Source of the DNA: Butyricimonas synergistica DSM 23225
GTDB lineage: Bacteria > Bacteroidota > Bacteroidia > Bacteroidales > Marinifilaceae
Reading direction: 5' to 3'
DNA: 64,000 nucleotides
Assembly: GCF_000379665.1 (NCBI RefSeq)
Contig: NZ_KB903372.1
Coordinates: 124,105-188,104, forward strand
Positions 1 to 8,873 of the stretch are shown here, piece by piece. Made by a program: the position numbers and the translations under genes. The notes beneath the pieces were generated by a model. The model was not told the DNA's origin. It ran no database searches and saw only the letters and a list, made by a program, of their open reading frames with translations. The first letter of the stretch is position 1, and each line of letters begins with the position of its first letter.

Positions 1-1077
1 GTAACGCAGATCATTACATCCGGATGATGTTATATCGCCTTGGAAATAGTTATCTTTAACATTTGCCACCATTATATAGCGATGGTAGTATGAATCCGGA
101 TTTGTCAAATCATTTATAGCATTAACATACTCTATCAAATCCAAAGACTCTAATCCCCAAAGGATATCGGAATAAAATTTCTTATCCCCGTATCTCGTTT
201 GGTCATAAAACCTGAAAGCATTTGTCTTATCTTGGTAAGTGATAATCTCTTTCGCATACGTGTACGCCTTTTCAGGCTTCTGGGCATATAGACAAGCTCT
301 TGCCAAAATAGCCGTAGCGGCATAATAATTTAATCGATAACCTCTTTTATAATCAACAAAGAGAGTTTCTCCCAAGGTATTGTTCTCAAAACGCAAACGA
401 ACATCGAAAGTTCTACCCGAATCTGCCTTCCAAAGTAAAGCCCGAGCATCTTCCAAGTCTTTGATAATAAGGCTCAAACAACTATCCGCGGTCAAACGTT
501 TGGAAACATACGAGGGATACTCTGAAACATAAGGAATATATACATTATTCTTCTCTGCTCCCATTGCAGGAGAGGCGGCAAAAAGACGTACCATATCTAA
601 TTGTATTGCTGCACGAAGAGCCAATGCTTCACCCCAAATCTCACTCTTTTCTCTTTCCTTGTAATAAAATTTCTCTGGATCTTCATTCGCAATATTCTGA
701 ACTAAATTATTACAATTGGCTACCATTTTATAAGAATTTTCCCACATCGTTTCGATAGCAGGTTTCAATTGATAATGCTCCCATTGATAATCGGTAGCAC
801 CATACCTGCCCAACCACCCAGCAGTCTCAGAAGTAGTGTTATCAAAATCAAAACATTGCCCCAAAGCATCAACAATTCCCCACGTCAATTCCCGACCATA
901 CAAACTCGAGTTTGACAAACCATAATAAATTCCGTTCAACAAATGACGATATCCATCCCCGTTCGCAAACAGATCCTTTTCGTCTATTTCATCTTGCGGT
1001 TTTACATCCAACCACCCGTCACAAGAAATTGTGGACAGTGATATCAATAATAAAAACAATAATTTATATTTTCTCAT
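1..1077 (-). CDS. SusD/RagB-family nutrient-binding lipoprotein (partial, 3' end outside window)
   Basis: The reverse strand is open from ATG at 1077 to the window edge, about 359 codons. The product begins MRKYKLLFLLLISLSTISC, a lipoprotein signal with a Cys at residue 19, followed by GWLDVKPQDE, the usual start of mature SusD proteins. The middle is rich in the Trp, Tyr and TPR-like helical text of this family. SusD proteins sit on the outer cell surface and form a lid over their SusC partner; the partner here ends 12 nt upstream (1090-4521), so the two are co-transcribed. The substrate cannot be read from the sequence. The C-terminus lies outside the window. Confidence 0.93.
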   Translation of the reverse strand, partial: MRKYKLLFLLLISLSTISCDGWLDVKPQDEIDEKDLFANGDGYRHLLNGIYYGLSNSSLYGRELTWGIVDALGQCFDFDNTTSETAGWLGRYGATDYQWEHYQLKPAIETMWENSYKMVANCNNLVQNIANEDPEKFYYKEREKSEIWGEALALRAAIQLDMVRLFAASPAMGAEKNNVYIPYVSEYPSYVSKRLTADSCLSLIIKDLEDARALLWKADSGRTFDVRLRFENNTLGETLFVDYKRGYRLNYYAATAILARACLYAQKPEKAYTYAKEIITYQDKTNAFRFYDQTRYGDKKFYSDILWGLESLDLIEYVNAINDLTNPDSYYHRYIMVANVKDNYFQGDITSSGCNDLRY

Positions 1078-1089
1078 CGCATCTAATTT

Positions 1090-4000
1090 TTAAAACGTTG
1101 CCCGTAACGAAAAATTCACACTCCGCGCAAACGGATAACTCGTACCGCGTTCTTGTCTTACTGTAGAAATCCGGAAAAGATCATTTGAACTTAGTTCAAA
1201 ACGCAATCTCTGCAAACGAAGTTTCTTGACAAATTCCGTGTTAAAATCATAACTTAACGTAAGAGCACTCAAAGACAATTCATTGTCATCCTGCACAAAA
1301 CGAGAGGTCGGCATCGTTACCGATTTGATATCTTTGATATCCTTCAACGGGGCAATATCCCCCGGGTTTTGCCAACGATCTGTCAATACGCGACGGTCAA
1401 CATTGCTATACTGAATATCGGCATTTTCGACCTCATTAACCAAAGTTTCATTATAAGTCTGTTTTCCCCAGTCATAACTGAATGAAGCAAACAAAGACAA
1501 ATTCTTGTAAACGAGATTCACTCCGAAAGATCCACTTGCCTTAGGTTCGGTATCTCCTACGCGCACCTCCTGCAAAGCCGCCCATGTATTGGAAATAGAG
1601 CCATCTCTATTCAAGAACAACTCTTTTCCGGTCACAGGATCGATACCTAAAGAACGAACGGCAAAAATAGAAGTCAAAGAAGCACCCTCTTCATATTTCA
1701 TAATCGGCTTGGAGTATTCCGCATTCCATATAGGATTATTTCCATCCTGACGATCTTCTGCTTCCTCGTAGTAATCATTTACTTGCTCGTTATAAGCCCG
1801 CAAAGCATCGGATACTTTCAAGATCTTATTCGTGTTATGGTTCAAATTACCCCACAAAGACACGTTCCAATCTTTTGTCTTATACACGTCAAAACGCACT
1901 TGGATATCAAATCCCTCGTTCAAAGTTTCACCCAAATTGTCTTTATAAGAAGTAAAACCGGAAGAAGAAGGCAAAGTGACATCCGTGATCAAATCTACTG
2001 TCTTGTTATGGTAATAATCAAAATTCAACGAAATTCTTTCATTCCAGAACTGCAAATCCGTACCAATATTCAATTTATTAGTAGTTTCCCATTTCAGATC
2101 CGTATTTCCTAAAGCTTTTAAGTTTACACCAAATCCGGTCACATACCAACGGTCATAAGTCTGGAAAACAGTCTTGGCTGCATAGGAAGGGAAATTAACC
2201 TTACCCGTTTGACCGTATGAAACACGTATTTTCAACTGATCAATCCAAGCGTTATCTTTCAAAAATCCGTAATTGTGAATATTAATACCCACACCTCCGG
2301 ACCAGAAAGGAGCCCATTTTTGATCGGAACCGAACTCGGAAGAACCATCAAAACGGATAGACAGGTCTGCTAAATAAATATCATTCCACGTGTAGTTAGC
2401 GCTCAACAGGAATCCCAGCAAACGGCGAACACTCTCTGTTTTGGTCGGTTTACGGTAAATCTCGGCAGCATAATTAGGAGAATGGAACTCCCCAGACGGG
2501 AACCCTCTATAATGTGAAGAAGTTGACTCCGTCTTGGTTGACATTGCATTGATCGTTGCAGAAGCATTTAAATTATGCAATCCGAATGCTTTGGCAAAAT
2601 AAACAGCAAACTGCGTATCCCATTTTGTCATATCACTCCGATCCACATAAAGATCACCTAACAACGTCGTATTGGTGGAATTGCTGGAATTCGTCAAAGC
2701 CGTAGCGTTAGATGATTTCGGGTCAATAAAACGCTCGCCATTACCAATAGATTTCGTTACAGCTAATTGTCCTTTAAACGTGAATGCATCGGAAAAGAAC
2801 CATTGAAACATAAACTGATCGATAAACTCATCCGTTTTGTCAAAGTTGTAATTATTCAACTTTGCCTCGTACAAAGGGTTATTCAAGAAGCTACTGGATC
2901 CTTTAGCTTGAGAGAACTCAAGCTCTTTCACCAAAACGCCATTTTTATCATAAGGACGGTCATACGGTTGCAAATGTGCATAATCGGAAAAACTACCGTA
3001 AGGGGATTCCGTCGCATCCGTATAGGTGTAAGTAACTTTATTCAATACCTGCAATTTATCTTTCAATCGCCAATCCACGGTAAAGCCAAGATCCACATTT
3101 TCACGATAAGATCCTTTCATAACTCCGTTGTTCCCCGTGTAACCTAACTCTAAATTGTAACGCAAATCCGAATTACCACCCTCAATAGAGAGACTGTGTT
3201 TATGGTTTACAGCATTACGCAAAGGAATAGACATCCAATCGGTATTCACGCCTTCCTCTACCCGAGCTAATCTCTTATTGTACGCGATCTCCGCATCATA
3301 AATACTATTGAAATAGTCTGTGGTATAAATACCGGCTCTTTTTTCTATATCCAACTTTTCTCTGGCATTAGACAAATTATAATCAGACAAATCAGGCATA
3401 GACAACGTCCCCGTTAAATTATACGAAATCGTTACCTCTCCCGGTTTCGGAGCCCTCGTCGTGATTACAACTACACCATTAGCCGCACGAGAACCATACA
3501 TAGCAGTTGCAGCAGCATCCTTCAACAAAGTAATGGTTTCTACTCTATTCGGATCCATATCGTACACTTTCTGTACACTAACCTCAAAACCATCCATGAT
3601 AAAAGTCGGAAGATTAGGATTATTCTCCAATGCGGATTTTGACAATGCATCTTGTTCCAACGCTTTGACTCCTATACCTGAACGTCCACGAATATATATC
3701 TCGGGAACCATATTAGGATCCGATCCCCACTGGTTGCTTCTCTGAATACGAAAAGAAGGATCAAACGATTGCAGTGCCTGAATTACATTAGTTGCAGAAG
3801 CTTTCAGCAATTGGTCTCTTTTCACGGTAACTGAACTACCGGTAAAACTCTCTTTTCTCACATTCGCATAACCAGTCACCACCACTTCATCCAAAGCTTC
3901 TGTATCAGGCAGCATCTTAATAGAAATCTCTTTACTCAAATCTTTCACCTTACCCACGTTCAACTCATGCGACTTCATTCCCACAAAAGTGAAAACCAGT

Positions 4001-4521
4001 ATCATCGTATCCCGTTTCGGTAATTCAATTTTGAATTTCCCGTCAATATCGGTAACGACTCCGACAGTTGTACCTTTCAAAAGAACTGTCACCCCGGGAA
4101 GCATCTCTCCTTTCTCGTCAACGACTTTTCCTTTCACGGTTATCTTCTTCACCTCCTCTTTCTTTTCGTCATCGGGAGTAATCACGATCAGATTGTCGAC
4201 AATCTTAAAGCTATACTTAGTTCCTGCCAGACAAGCCGTCAAAACCTCTTGCACCGAGGCATTCGTGAATGAACGGGTAATTCCCGTGATCCCTTTGATT
4301 TCCTCGTCGTTATACAAGAATTCGTAATTCGTCTTTTGTTTTAAAACACGCAAGACTTCACTTAAAGGCTGTTGCTCAAACTGAACAGTAATGTTCTGTT
4401 GGCTAAACGCATTTCCGCTCGAAAACGCAAAATGTGTAAGTAGCAGCATCACCATCATTAGCTTGCAGGCTAACGACCGCTTTCCGCAACCGAACACGCA
4501 ATTTTTAACTCTACTTTTCAT
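1090..4521 (-). CDS. SusC/RagA-family TonB-dependent transporter with STN signalling domain
   Basis: This 1143-residue outer-membrane transporter has, in order, a signal peptide (to about residue 40), an STN domain (about 45-115, ending NLIVITPDDE), a carboxypeptidase-regulatory-like beta domain (about 130-210, PGVTVLLKGT), a TonB-box-like stretch with EVVVTGYANV, a plug (about 225-345, including AAATAMYGSRAANGVVVI) and a long beta-barrel ending in Phe. The STN domain is typical of transporters that signal to a periplasmic FecR anti-sigma factor, and the next gene upstream is a FecR homologue. The gene pairs with the SusD 12 nt downstream. A structured 257-nt leader separates it from fecR. 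The ligand is unknown. Confidence 0.95.
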   Translation of the reverse strand: MKSRVKNCVFGCGKRSLACKLMMVMLLLTHFAFSSGNAFSQQNITVQFEQQPLSEVLRVLKQKTNYEFLYNDEEIKGITGITRSFTNASVQEVLTACLAGTKYSFKIVDNLIVITPDDEKKEEVKKITVKGKVVDEKGEMLPGVTVLLKGTTVGVVTDIDGKFKIELPKRDTMILVFTFVGMKSHELNVGKVKDLSKEISIKMLPDTEALDEVVVTGYANVRKESFTGSSVTVKRDQLLKASATNVIQALQSFDPSFRIQRSNQWGSDPNMVPEIYIRGRSGIGVKALEQDALSKSALENNPNLPTFIMDGFEVSVQKVYDMDPNRVETITLLKDAAATAMYGSRAANGVVVITTRAPKPGEVTISYNLTGTLSMPDLSDYNLSNAREKLDIEKRAGIYTTDYFNSIYDAEIAYNKRLARVEEGVNTDWMSIPLRNAVNHKHSLSIEGGNSDLRYNLELGYTGNNGVMKGSYRENVDLGFTVDWRLKDKLQVLNKVTYTYTDATESPYGSFSDYAHLQPYDRPYDKNGVLVKELEFSQAKGSSSFLNNPLYEAKLNNYNFDKTDEFIDQFMFQWFFSDAFTFKGQLAVTKSIGNGERFIDPKSSNATALTNSSNSTNTTLLGDLYVDRSDMTKWDTQFAVYFAKAFGLHNLNASATINAMSTKTESTSSHYRGFPSGEFHSPNYAAEIYRKPTKTESVRRLLGFLLSANYTWNDIYLADLSIRFDGSSEFGSDQKWAPFWSGGVGINIHNYGFLKDNAWIDQLKIRVSYGQTGKVNFPSYAAKTVFQTYDRWYVTGFGVNLKALGNTDLKWETTNKLNIGTDLQFWNERISLNFDYYHNKTVDLITDVTLPSSSGFTSYKDNLGETLNEGFDIQVRFDVYKTKDWNVSLWGNLNHNTNKILKVSDALRAYNEQVNDYYEEAEDRQDGNNPIWNAEYSKPIMKYEEGASLTSIFAVRSLGIDPVTGKELFLNRDGSISNTWAALQEVRVGDTEPKASGSFGVNLVYKNLSLFASFSYDWGKQTYNETLVNEVENADIQYSNVDRRVLTDRWQNPGDIAPLKDIKDIKSVTMPTSRFVQDDNELSLSALTLSYDFNTEFVKKLRLQRLRFELSSNDLFRISTVRQERGTSYPFARSVNFSLRATF

Positions 4522-4551
4522 TGATAAATTTATTTAGGTCATTTTTAGTAC

Positions 4552-4606
4552 TCTTTCACTTGAAACAAGTGGGTAAAACTCTGAGAATTACCCCCCATGT
4601 TCAAGT
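4552..4606 (-). promoter_or_regulatory. Structured susC leader with two competing hairpins
   Basis: In the susC leader the outer arms 4558-4564 and 4600-4606 (ACTTGAA/TTCAAGT) and inner arms 4571-4576 and 4588-4593 (GGGTAA/TTACCC) can form a long imperfect hairpin. The outer arm can instead pair locally as CACTTG/CAAGTG (4557-4562 with 4566-4571). The two folds are mutually exclusive. A regulatory role is an inference; the pairing is visible in the sequence. Confidence 0.35.
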
Positions 4607-4698
4607 AATTGATGTTTATTAAAAAATACTACACGCACTTGCAGTGAAAATTCACCACATAAAATACATTTCAGCTTGGTTTTAGAAAAAAAATCGTG

Positions 4699-4706
4699 TA
4701 TATTTG
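4699..4706 (+). promoter_or_regulatory. Bacteroidetes -7 box (TATATTTG) reading against susC
   Basis: TATATTTG is an exact match to the Bacteroidetes -7 element TAnnTTTG. A TTG at 4676-4678 lies 20 nt upstream, near the expected -33 spacing. It faces the plus strand, opposite to fecR and susC, and would start transcription near 4711, just before a small hairpin and a terminator. Confidence 0.5.
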
Positions 4707-4710
4707 TCAA

Positions 4711-4775
4711 ATCCCTTTTGGGTTTATTTTTAGTACACATTTATAAAGCCGGAGTTGCAGCTTCGGCTTTATTTT
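4711..4775 (+). ncRNA. Candidate cis-encoded small RNA between fecR and susC
   Basis: A plus-strand promoter (4699-4706) is followed within 70 nt by a hairpin-type terminator (4745-4770, then ATTTT), with no ORF between. A short 5' stem, AAATCCC/GGGTTT (4709-4725), lies at the predicted 5' end. Its place, opposite in sense and between an anti-sigma gene and its susC, is that of the DonS-type antisense RNAs that repress Bacteroides utilisation loci. Transcription itself is inferred, not seen. Confidence 0.4.
4745..4770. terminator. Bidirectional hairpin terminator between fecR and susC
   Basis: Arms 4745-4754 (AAAGCCGGAG) and 4761-4770 (CTTCGGCTTT) pair over 10 bp with one G-U, loop 4755-4760. 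On the plus strand ATTTT follows; on the minus strand it lies directly after the fecR stop codon and is followed by an AU-rich stretch. It would both end fecR transcripts and end the candidate plus-strand small RNA. Confidence 0.6.
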
Positions 4776-4778
4776 ACA

Positions 4779-5960
4779 CTATCTTTCCATCACCATAATT
4801 GTTTTACCTTTCAATTCAAATTTAATTTTTGTCGTTAAACTCAATAAATCCAACACCTTTGAAATATCAGCATACCGAGGCAAATAACCCGTAAAGTGAT
4901 AACCTTTCACGGACTCACCCAAGTAAACCACATCTATATTATACCATCTGGCTAACTTTTTCATTATCTCTTCCACTGTCTCGCTTTGGAAACGGAAATT
5001 CTCGTGCATCCAAGTTGTGTACACTTCCACGTCGACTTCCTTCACATCCACCCACCCAGCTTTAATCACAGCTTGTTGCCCCGGCTTCAAGACCGTCTGA
5101 CGACCGTTCATGCTGATCTCCACTTTCCCGGATGCCAACGTGGTTTTGGAATCACTCTCATCCTCGTAGTCATTCACGTTAAACGAGGTTCCCAACACCT
5201 TCACGTTATAATTCTTACAACACACGATAAAAGGTTTGGTTGCGTTTTTTGCCACCTCGAAATAAGCCTCTCCGGAAAGATACACCACACGTTGTTCGCT
5301 ATTCGCGAAGCTTTCCGGGAAACGGAGCACTGTCTGTGAATTCAAATATACATGCGTTCCATCACTCAAGGTGATTTTATATTCTCCTCCCCGGGGAATT
5401 TCAATCTTGTTATATTGTACTTCCACCAAAGAATCACGCCCTTGAAGATCCGTGAAAATCACTTCCTTGCCATTGTTTGCTGCCAGCGCAGAAGATAACG
5501 CCACGTTATTCAACGTATCTAACTGGTAAACCGCACCGGAAGCCACGGTCAACGTCGCCATCGGGCGTCCCGGGACGATCTCGGCAACTTGTGCGACCTC
5601 CACGACTTTATTCGTGTTCACTTTTTCATTCCGGTTCATCCACAGCGCAAGAGAAACACCTAACACTACCACAACAGAAGCTGCAATCCTGTATATTATT
5701 CCTACTCTCCTTCTGCGGCGACGAGCTACTTTCCGAGTCACTTCCATCCATGCCTTGTTGGCATCATAAGATAATATCTTACGGATGGCCTCCATTTGTA
5801 ACTCCTCGTCCCGTACCCGAGCAAGAAGAACCTCGTGAGAAGCGGACTCGCTCAACCATGAATCGAGTTTTTTCCGTCCCTCATCATCAATTTCATTCCG
5901 CAAATACGCCAGTATTAAAGCGGCAATTTCATACTGATATATTTCTTCTTTATTTTTCAT
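4779..5960 (-). CDS. FecR-family anti-sigma factor (no adjacent sigma gene)
   Basis: This 393-residue protein has a cytoplasmic N-terminal region (about 1-85) rich in charged helices and ending in the basic run RRRRRR, a single membrane span (about 88-108, RIAASVVVVLGVSLALW), a periplasmic FecR domain (about 185-285, with IPRGGEYKITLSDGTHVYLN and VYLSGEAYFEVAKN) and a C-terminal DUF4974-like domain (about 320-393). FecR proteins hold an ECF sigma factor until the STN domain of the matching SusC signals ligand. The susC it should serve follows at 1090-4521. The usual upstream sigma gene is missing: the neighbour is a GNAT acetyltransferase, and the nearest same-strand sigma is at 8215-8766. 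Confidence 0.94.
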   Translation of the reverse strand: MKNKEEIYQYEIAALILAYLRNEIDDEGRKKLDSWLSESASHEVLLARVRDEELQMEAIRKILSYDANKAWMEVTRKVARRRRRRVGIIYRIAASVVVVLGVSLALWMNRNEKVNTNKVVEVAQVAEIVPGRPMATLTVASGAVYQLDTLNNVALSSALAANNGKEVIFTDLQGRDSLVEVQYNKIEIPRGGEYKITLSDGTHVYLNSQTVLRFPESFANSEQRVVYLSGEAYFEVAKNATKPFIVCCKNYNVKVLGTSFNVNDYEDESDSKTTLASGKVEISMNGRQTVLKPGQQAVIKAGWVDVKEVDVEVYTTWMHENFRFQSETVEEIMKKLARWYNIDVVYLGESVKGYHFTGYLPRYADISKVLDLLSLTTKIKFELKGKTIMVMER

Positions 5961-6116
5961 ACACTATTAATACACGACCCCTCACAAAAAGGATTAAACG
6001 GAATCGCATTTTTTTTCTAAAAAAAATCATTCTTGCCCCCACCCCCACGGTAACAAGCATTTTGCCCGATTCCTAATTCCCGCATACCTTAAAATGAATA
6101 GACAAACAAAATAAAC

Positions 6117-6632
6117 TCATTCATTTTTAAGTACGCAATAGACGAAATGCGGCATATCAACATTCCGGTAATGCTTCACGAAAACCGCCTCTTTTTTCAT
6201 CCCGTTCCGTAAAGCTACATTTTGAGAGGCAATATTAGTATCCCGTATAATTGAATAAACCTTATCAAAACCAAGTTTTTCAAAGGCATATTCTTTGCAA
6301 GCAGCAGCCGCCTCCGTGGCGTATCCCCTGTGCCAAAACTCTTTTCTAAACAGGTAACCGACTTCCGGAACCTGTTTCCCGTCAAATTCCTGCAAAGTAA
6401 CACCACATTGCCCGATCAGCACCCCGGAACTCTTCTCCACTACTCCCCACAACCCGAAACCATCATTGGCATATCTCCGGAATTGCTTATCCAACCACTC
6501 TTGCACTTCCCGCTCGTTAAAAGCCCCCTCGTAAGCATACATCACTACAGGATCCTGCAATAATTTACACACGTCATCAAAATCTTCTTGAACAAGTTCT
6601 CTCAAAACCAATCTTTTTGTTTCTAGTACCAT
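6117..6632 (-). CDS. GNAT-family N-acetyltransferase (RimJ/RimL-like)
   Basis: A 171-residue GNAT protein. It opens with MVLETKRLVLRELVQEDFDDV, the usual first strand and helix of RimJ/RimL-type enzymes. The acetyl-CoA-binding region follows (about 95-115, GYLFRKEFWHRGYATEAAAA, with Arg-Gly-Tyr-Ala-Thr-Glu), and a late NVALRNGMKKE segment matches motif B of the family. Such enzymes acetylate amino groups of proteins, antibiotics or small metabolites; the substrate here cannot be told. A -7 box at 6656-6663 gives it its own promoter with a leader of about 20 nt. It sits between a FecR gene and an OmpA gene with no clear functional tie to either. Confidence 0.92.
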   Translation of the reverse strand: MVLETKRLVLRELVQEDFDDVCKLLQDPVVMYAYEGAFNEREVQEWLDKQFRRYANDGFGLWGVVEKSSGVLIGQCGVTLQEFDGKQVPEVGYLFRKEFWHRGYATEAAAACKEYAFEKLGFDKVYSIIRDTNIASQNVALRNGMKKEAVFVKHYRNVDMPHFVYCVLKNE

Positions 6633-6655
6633 ATTTAAACTTCATTATTTTACCA

Positions 6656-6663
6656 CAAAATTA
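6656..6663 (-). promoter_or_regulatory. -7 box (TAATTTTG) for the GNAT gene
   Basis: On the minus strand the sequence reads TAATTTTG, a full match to TAnnTTTG, 24 nt upstream of the ATG at 6632. Confidence 0.5.
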
Positions 6664-6881
6664 ATTTTTCCGGGAAAAAATCAATCCGACATGAATATTT
6701 ACAACAAAAAATATATCCAATTACAATACTATATAGTGGCAATTTTAACACTTTGCATATAATTTAATTCAAAATATCTATTTCTTTCATATTGGATATC
6801 AACGAAAAGCGCAAGCAAGCCCATGTAAATGACGCAATTCGAAAAATATAAAATATAAATGTATTATAAATGAAAATACTG

Positions 6882-6889
6882 TATATTTG
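6882..6889 (+). promoter_or_regulatory. -7 box (TATATTTG) for the OmpA-family gene
   Basis: TATATTTGC is a full match to the Bacteroidetes -7 element and gives an untranslated leader of about 85 nt before the ATG at 6981. The leader is A-rich and has no Shine-Dalgarno site. Confidence 0.65.
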
Positions 6890-6980
6890 CACCACGAAAA
6901 AACTATTATTTTTGAATTAAAAGGGGTATGATTTTATTCATTCTAAATGATTATCCCATTCACAAATTAACCAATATTGT

Positions 6981-8159
6981 ATGAAAAGAGTATTTATTTT
7001 GTTATGCATCGCTGCATTGCCTCTTTGGGCTAGTGCCCAAAATGAAAGTAACAACTTGGGAACAGAAAAAGGCAAGGCTTGGAGTGGTTTCGTCACCAAC
7101 GGTTTTTGGGACAATTGGTTCACATCCTTTAACTTCGGGGGACAAATTTACTTCGGGGAGAGTGATAGTAAAGCTAGTTTCGGGAAACGTTTGACTCCGG
7201 CTTTTGACCTATCAGTTGGAAAATGGGTATTACCAACAATCGGAGCTCGAGTTCAAGTAGGTGGATTCACGTTAAAAGGTGCAACGGCAAACGCTGAAAA
7301 CATTTACGCTAAAGGTGTCCTTAAAAATGGCTACTACAAACAAAAATGGCAACAATTCAATCTGCACGTGGACGGGTTGCTCAACTTGTCAAACTGGATT
7401 GGAGGATACCGTAGCGACCGTTTTTACGAGGCAGTACCCTTTGCCGGTTTCGGAATGATCCATGGTTGTTCTTCCGTGGACAACACGAAATTCATGTTTA
7501 CAGCAGGATTAATCAATAAAATGCGTTTAACGGACGCCTTCGATGTTAACGTGGAAATCAAAGGTAGCCTCGTACCGCAAGCATTTGACGGAGAAGTAGG
7601 CGGATGCAAGGGAGAAGGCATTCTGGGAGTTTCTGTGGGTGTTACCTACAAATTCAAACAACGCAATTTTAGAAGAGAGAAAAAAGCTGAAACAATTTAC
7701 ACCGGTGTTTCCCCAGAAATGTTGAGTGCGGCAGAAGCTAAATTGGCAGAACAAATCCGTCGTGCAGACCGCTTGCAAGACGAGTTAAACCAAGCTCGCA
7801 AAGATCTGGAAGCAGAGAAAAACAAAGCAAAAACTATCAAGAACGCGCCTTTGGCTATTTTCTTCAAGATAAACAAAGCCAACCTCACGAAAAAAGAGTT
7901 GATTAACTTGGAATACTACGCTAACCTCATCAAGAGTAACCCGGGACAAGTTTACAAGGTTATCGGTTACGCAGACAAAGCTACCGGTAGCGCCGAGTTC
8001 AACCAGAAATTAAGCGAAAAACGCGCACAAAACGTGGCTGACGCTTTAATCAAGACATACGGGGTAGATGCAAAACAATTGGAAGTTATCGGTAAAGGCG
8101 GTGTTGCAAATCTTTACAAAGGAGAGGTTGAATTAAACCGCGTTGTTATCATAGAATAG
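6981..8159 (+). CDS. OmpA-family outer-membrane protein
   Basis: A 392-residue protein with a signal peptide (residues 1-19, ending LWASAQ). A predicted eight-stranded beta-barrel follows (about 25-225; strands such as AWSGFVTNGFWDNWF and ILGVSVGVTYKF). A coiled-coil-prone linker comes next (about 243-282, LSAAEAKLAEQIRRADRLQDEL), then a C-terminal OmpA peptidoglycan-binding domain (about 285-392, IFFKINKANLTKKE ... VIGYADKATGSAEFNQKLSEKRAQNVADAL). This class links the outer membrane to the cell wall and is usually abundant. It has a strong promoter (6882-6889) and a strong terminator (8186-8212), so it is monocistronic. It lies between the orphan FecR gene and the nearest ECF sigma gene, on the opposite strand to both. 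Confidence 0.95.
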   Translation: MKRVFILLCIAALPLWASAQNESNNLGTEKGKAWSGFVTNGFWDNWFTSFNFGGQIYFGESDSKASFGKRLTPAFDLSVGKWVLPTIGARVQVGGFTLKGATANAENIYAKGVLKNGYYKQKWQQFNLHVDGLLNLSNWIGGYRSDRFYEAVPFAGFGMIHGCSSVDNTKFMFTAGLINKMRLTDAFDVNVEIKGSLVPQAFDGEVGGCKGEGILGVSVGVTYKFKQRNFRREKKAETIYTGVSPEMLSAAEAKLAEQIRRADRLQDELNQARKDLEAEKNKAKTIKNAPLAIFFKINKANLTKKELINLEYYANLIKSNPGQVYKVIGYADKATGSAEFNQKLSEKRAQNVADALIKTYGVDAKQLEVIGKGGVANLYKGEVELNRVVIIE

Positions 8160-8185
8160 ACCTAATCTGTTTTTAAAACAAAAAA

Positions 8186-8212
8186 GGGGCTGGAGGACAG
8201 CCTCTTTTTTTT
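8186..8212. terminator. Bidirectional rho-independent terminator
   Basis: Arms GGGGCTG (8186-8192) and CAGCCTC (8198-8204) pair with one G-U around loop GAGGA. On the plus strand T8 follows; on the minus strand the run TTTTTT follows. It serves the convergent OmpA and ECF sigma genes. Confidence 0.85.
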
Positions 8213-8214
8213 GC

Positions 8215-8766
8215 TCATCCCATAAAAAAGTAGAAAAAAAGCGGCATAAGGTCTTTCAGGCTCTCTTTCAGTATCTTTTTCCCGCGGGCTTTTTGTGCCT
8301 TAACAGTATTAATACTCACCCCTAGCTCTTTGGCGGCACTCTCGTTATCAAGCCCTTGAAAATAGCAGAGTTCAAACACTTTGCGGCATTCTTCCGGCAA
8401 TTTGCCCACAGCGGTAGCCAATTCACGATGGACTTCCGCCAAGATGATATTCTCCTCAAAAGACTCCTCCTGTTCTTCACGGGCTAACGAAGCGATATAT
8501 CTATCCCGCGACCGCAAGTTACGCATATGGTTCAAACAACCATTACGGACGGAAAGGTATAAAAAATTCTTTAAATGAGTTTCAGATTGGAATTGAGTCT
8601 TTCTCTCCAGCAAAGTAATAAATATATCTTGCACGATATCCTCGATCACCTCCTCGTCTTGCAAATACTTGGAAGCAAAATAACACAAAGAACCGTAATA
8701 TTCTTTAAATACTAGTTCCACATCATTCACTTTATCACTTGTTGTTCGCACGTCACTTCTTGCCAT
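8215..8766 (-). CDS. ECF (extracytoplasmic function) RNA polymerase sigma factor
   Basis: A 183-residue sigma-70 family protein of the Bacteroidetes ECF type. Region 2 spans about residues 17-85 (VFKEYYGSLCYFASKYLQDEE, then EDIVQDIFITLLE). Region 4 spans about 115-170 (LPEECRKVFELCYFQGLDNESAAKELGVSINTVKAQKARGKKIL), including the DNA-binding helix-turn-helix. Such factors usually precede a fecR gene. Here none follows; the next gene downstream is the convergent OmpA gene. The closest FecR that lacks a sigma partner is at 4779-5960 on the same strand, so the two may be a pair split by an insertion; that is inference. Its own promoter was not recognised. Confidence 0.93.
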   Translation of the reverse strand: MARSDVRTTSDKVNDVELVFKEYYGSLCYFASKYLQDEEVIEDIVQDIFITLLERKTQFQSETHLKNFLYLSVRNGCLNHMRNLRSRDRYIASLAREEQEESFEENIILAEVHRELATAVGKLPEECRKVFELCYFQGLDNESAAKELGVSINTVKAQKARGKKILKESLKDLMPLFFYFFMG

Positions 8767-8873
8767 CTTACTTACATTTTTCCATGCTACTAAAACTCAG
8801 TAAAGAAATCAATTCCAGCGAGAAAAGCCTAATTAATTAATCGTAACAAAAAAGAAAAAACATCAATACCGTT

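Larger units (their letters stand above)
6633..6980. other. AT-rich divergent intergenic region (348 nt)
   Basis: This gap holds the two divergent promoters (6656-6663 minus for the acetyltransferase, 6882-6889 plus for the OmpA protein). The remaining sequence is very AT-rich (6690-6880), with no ORF, repeat or stable hairpin that I can support. Confidence 0.6.
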
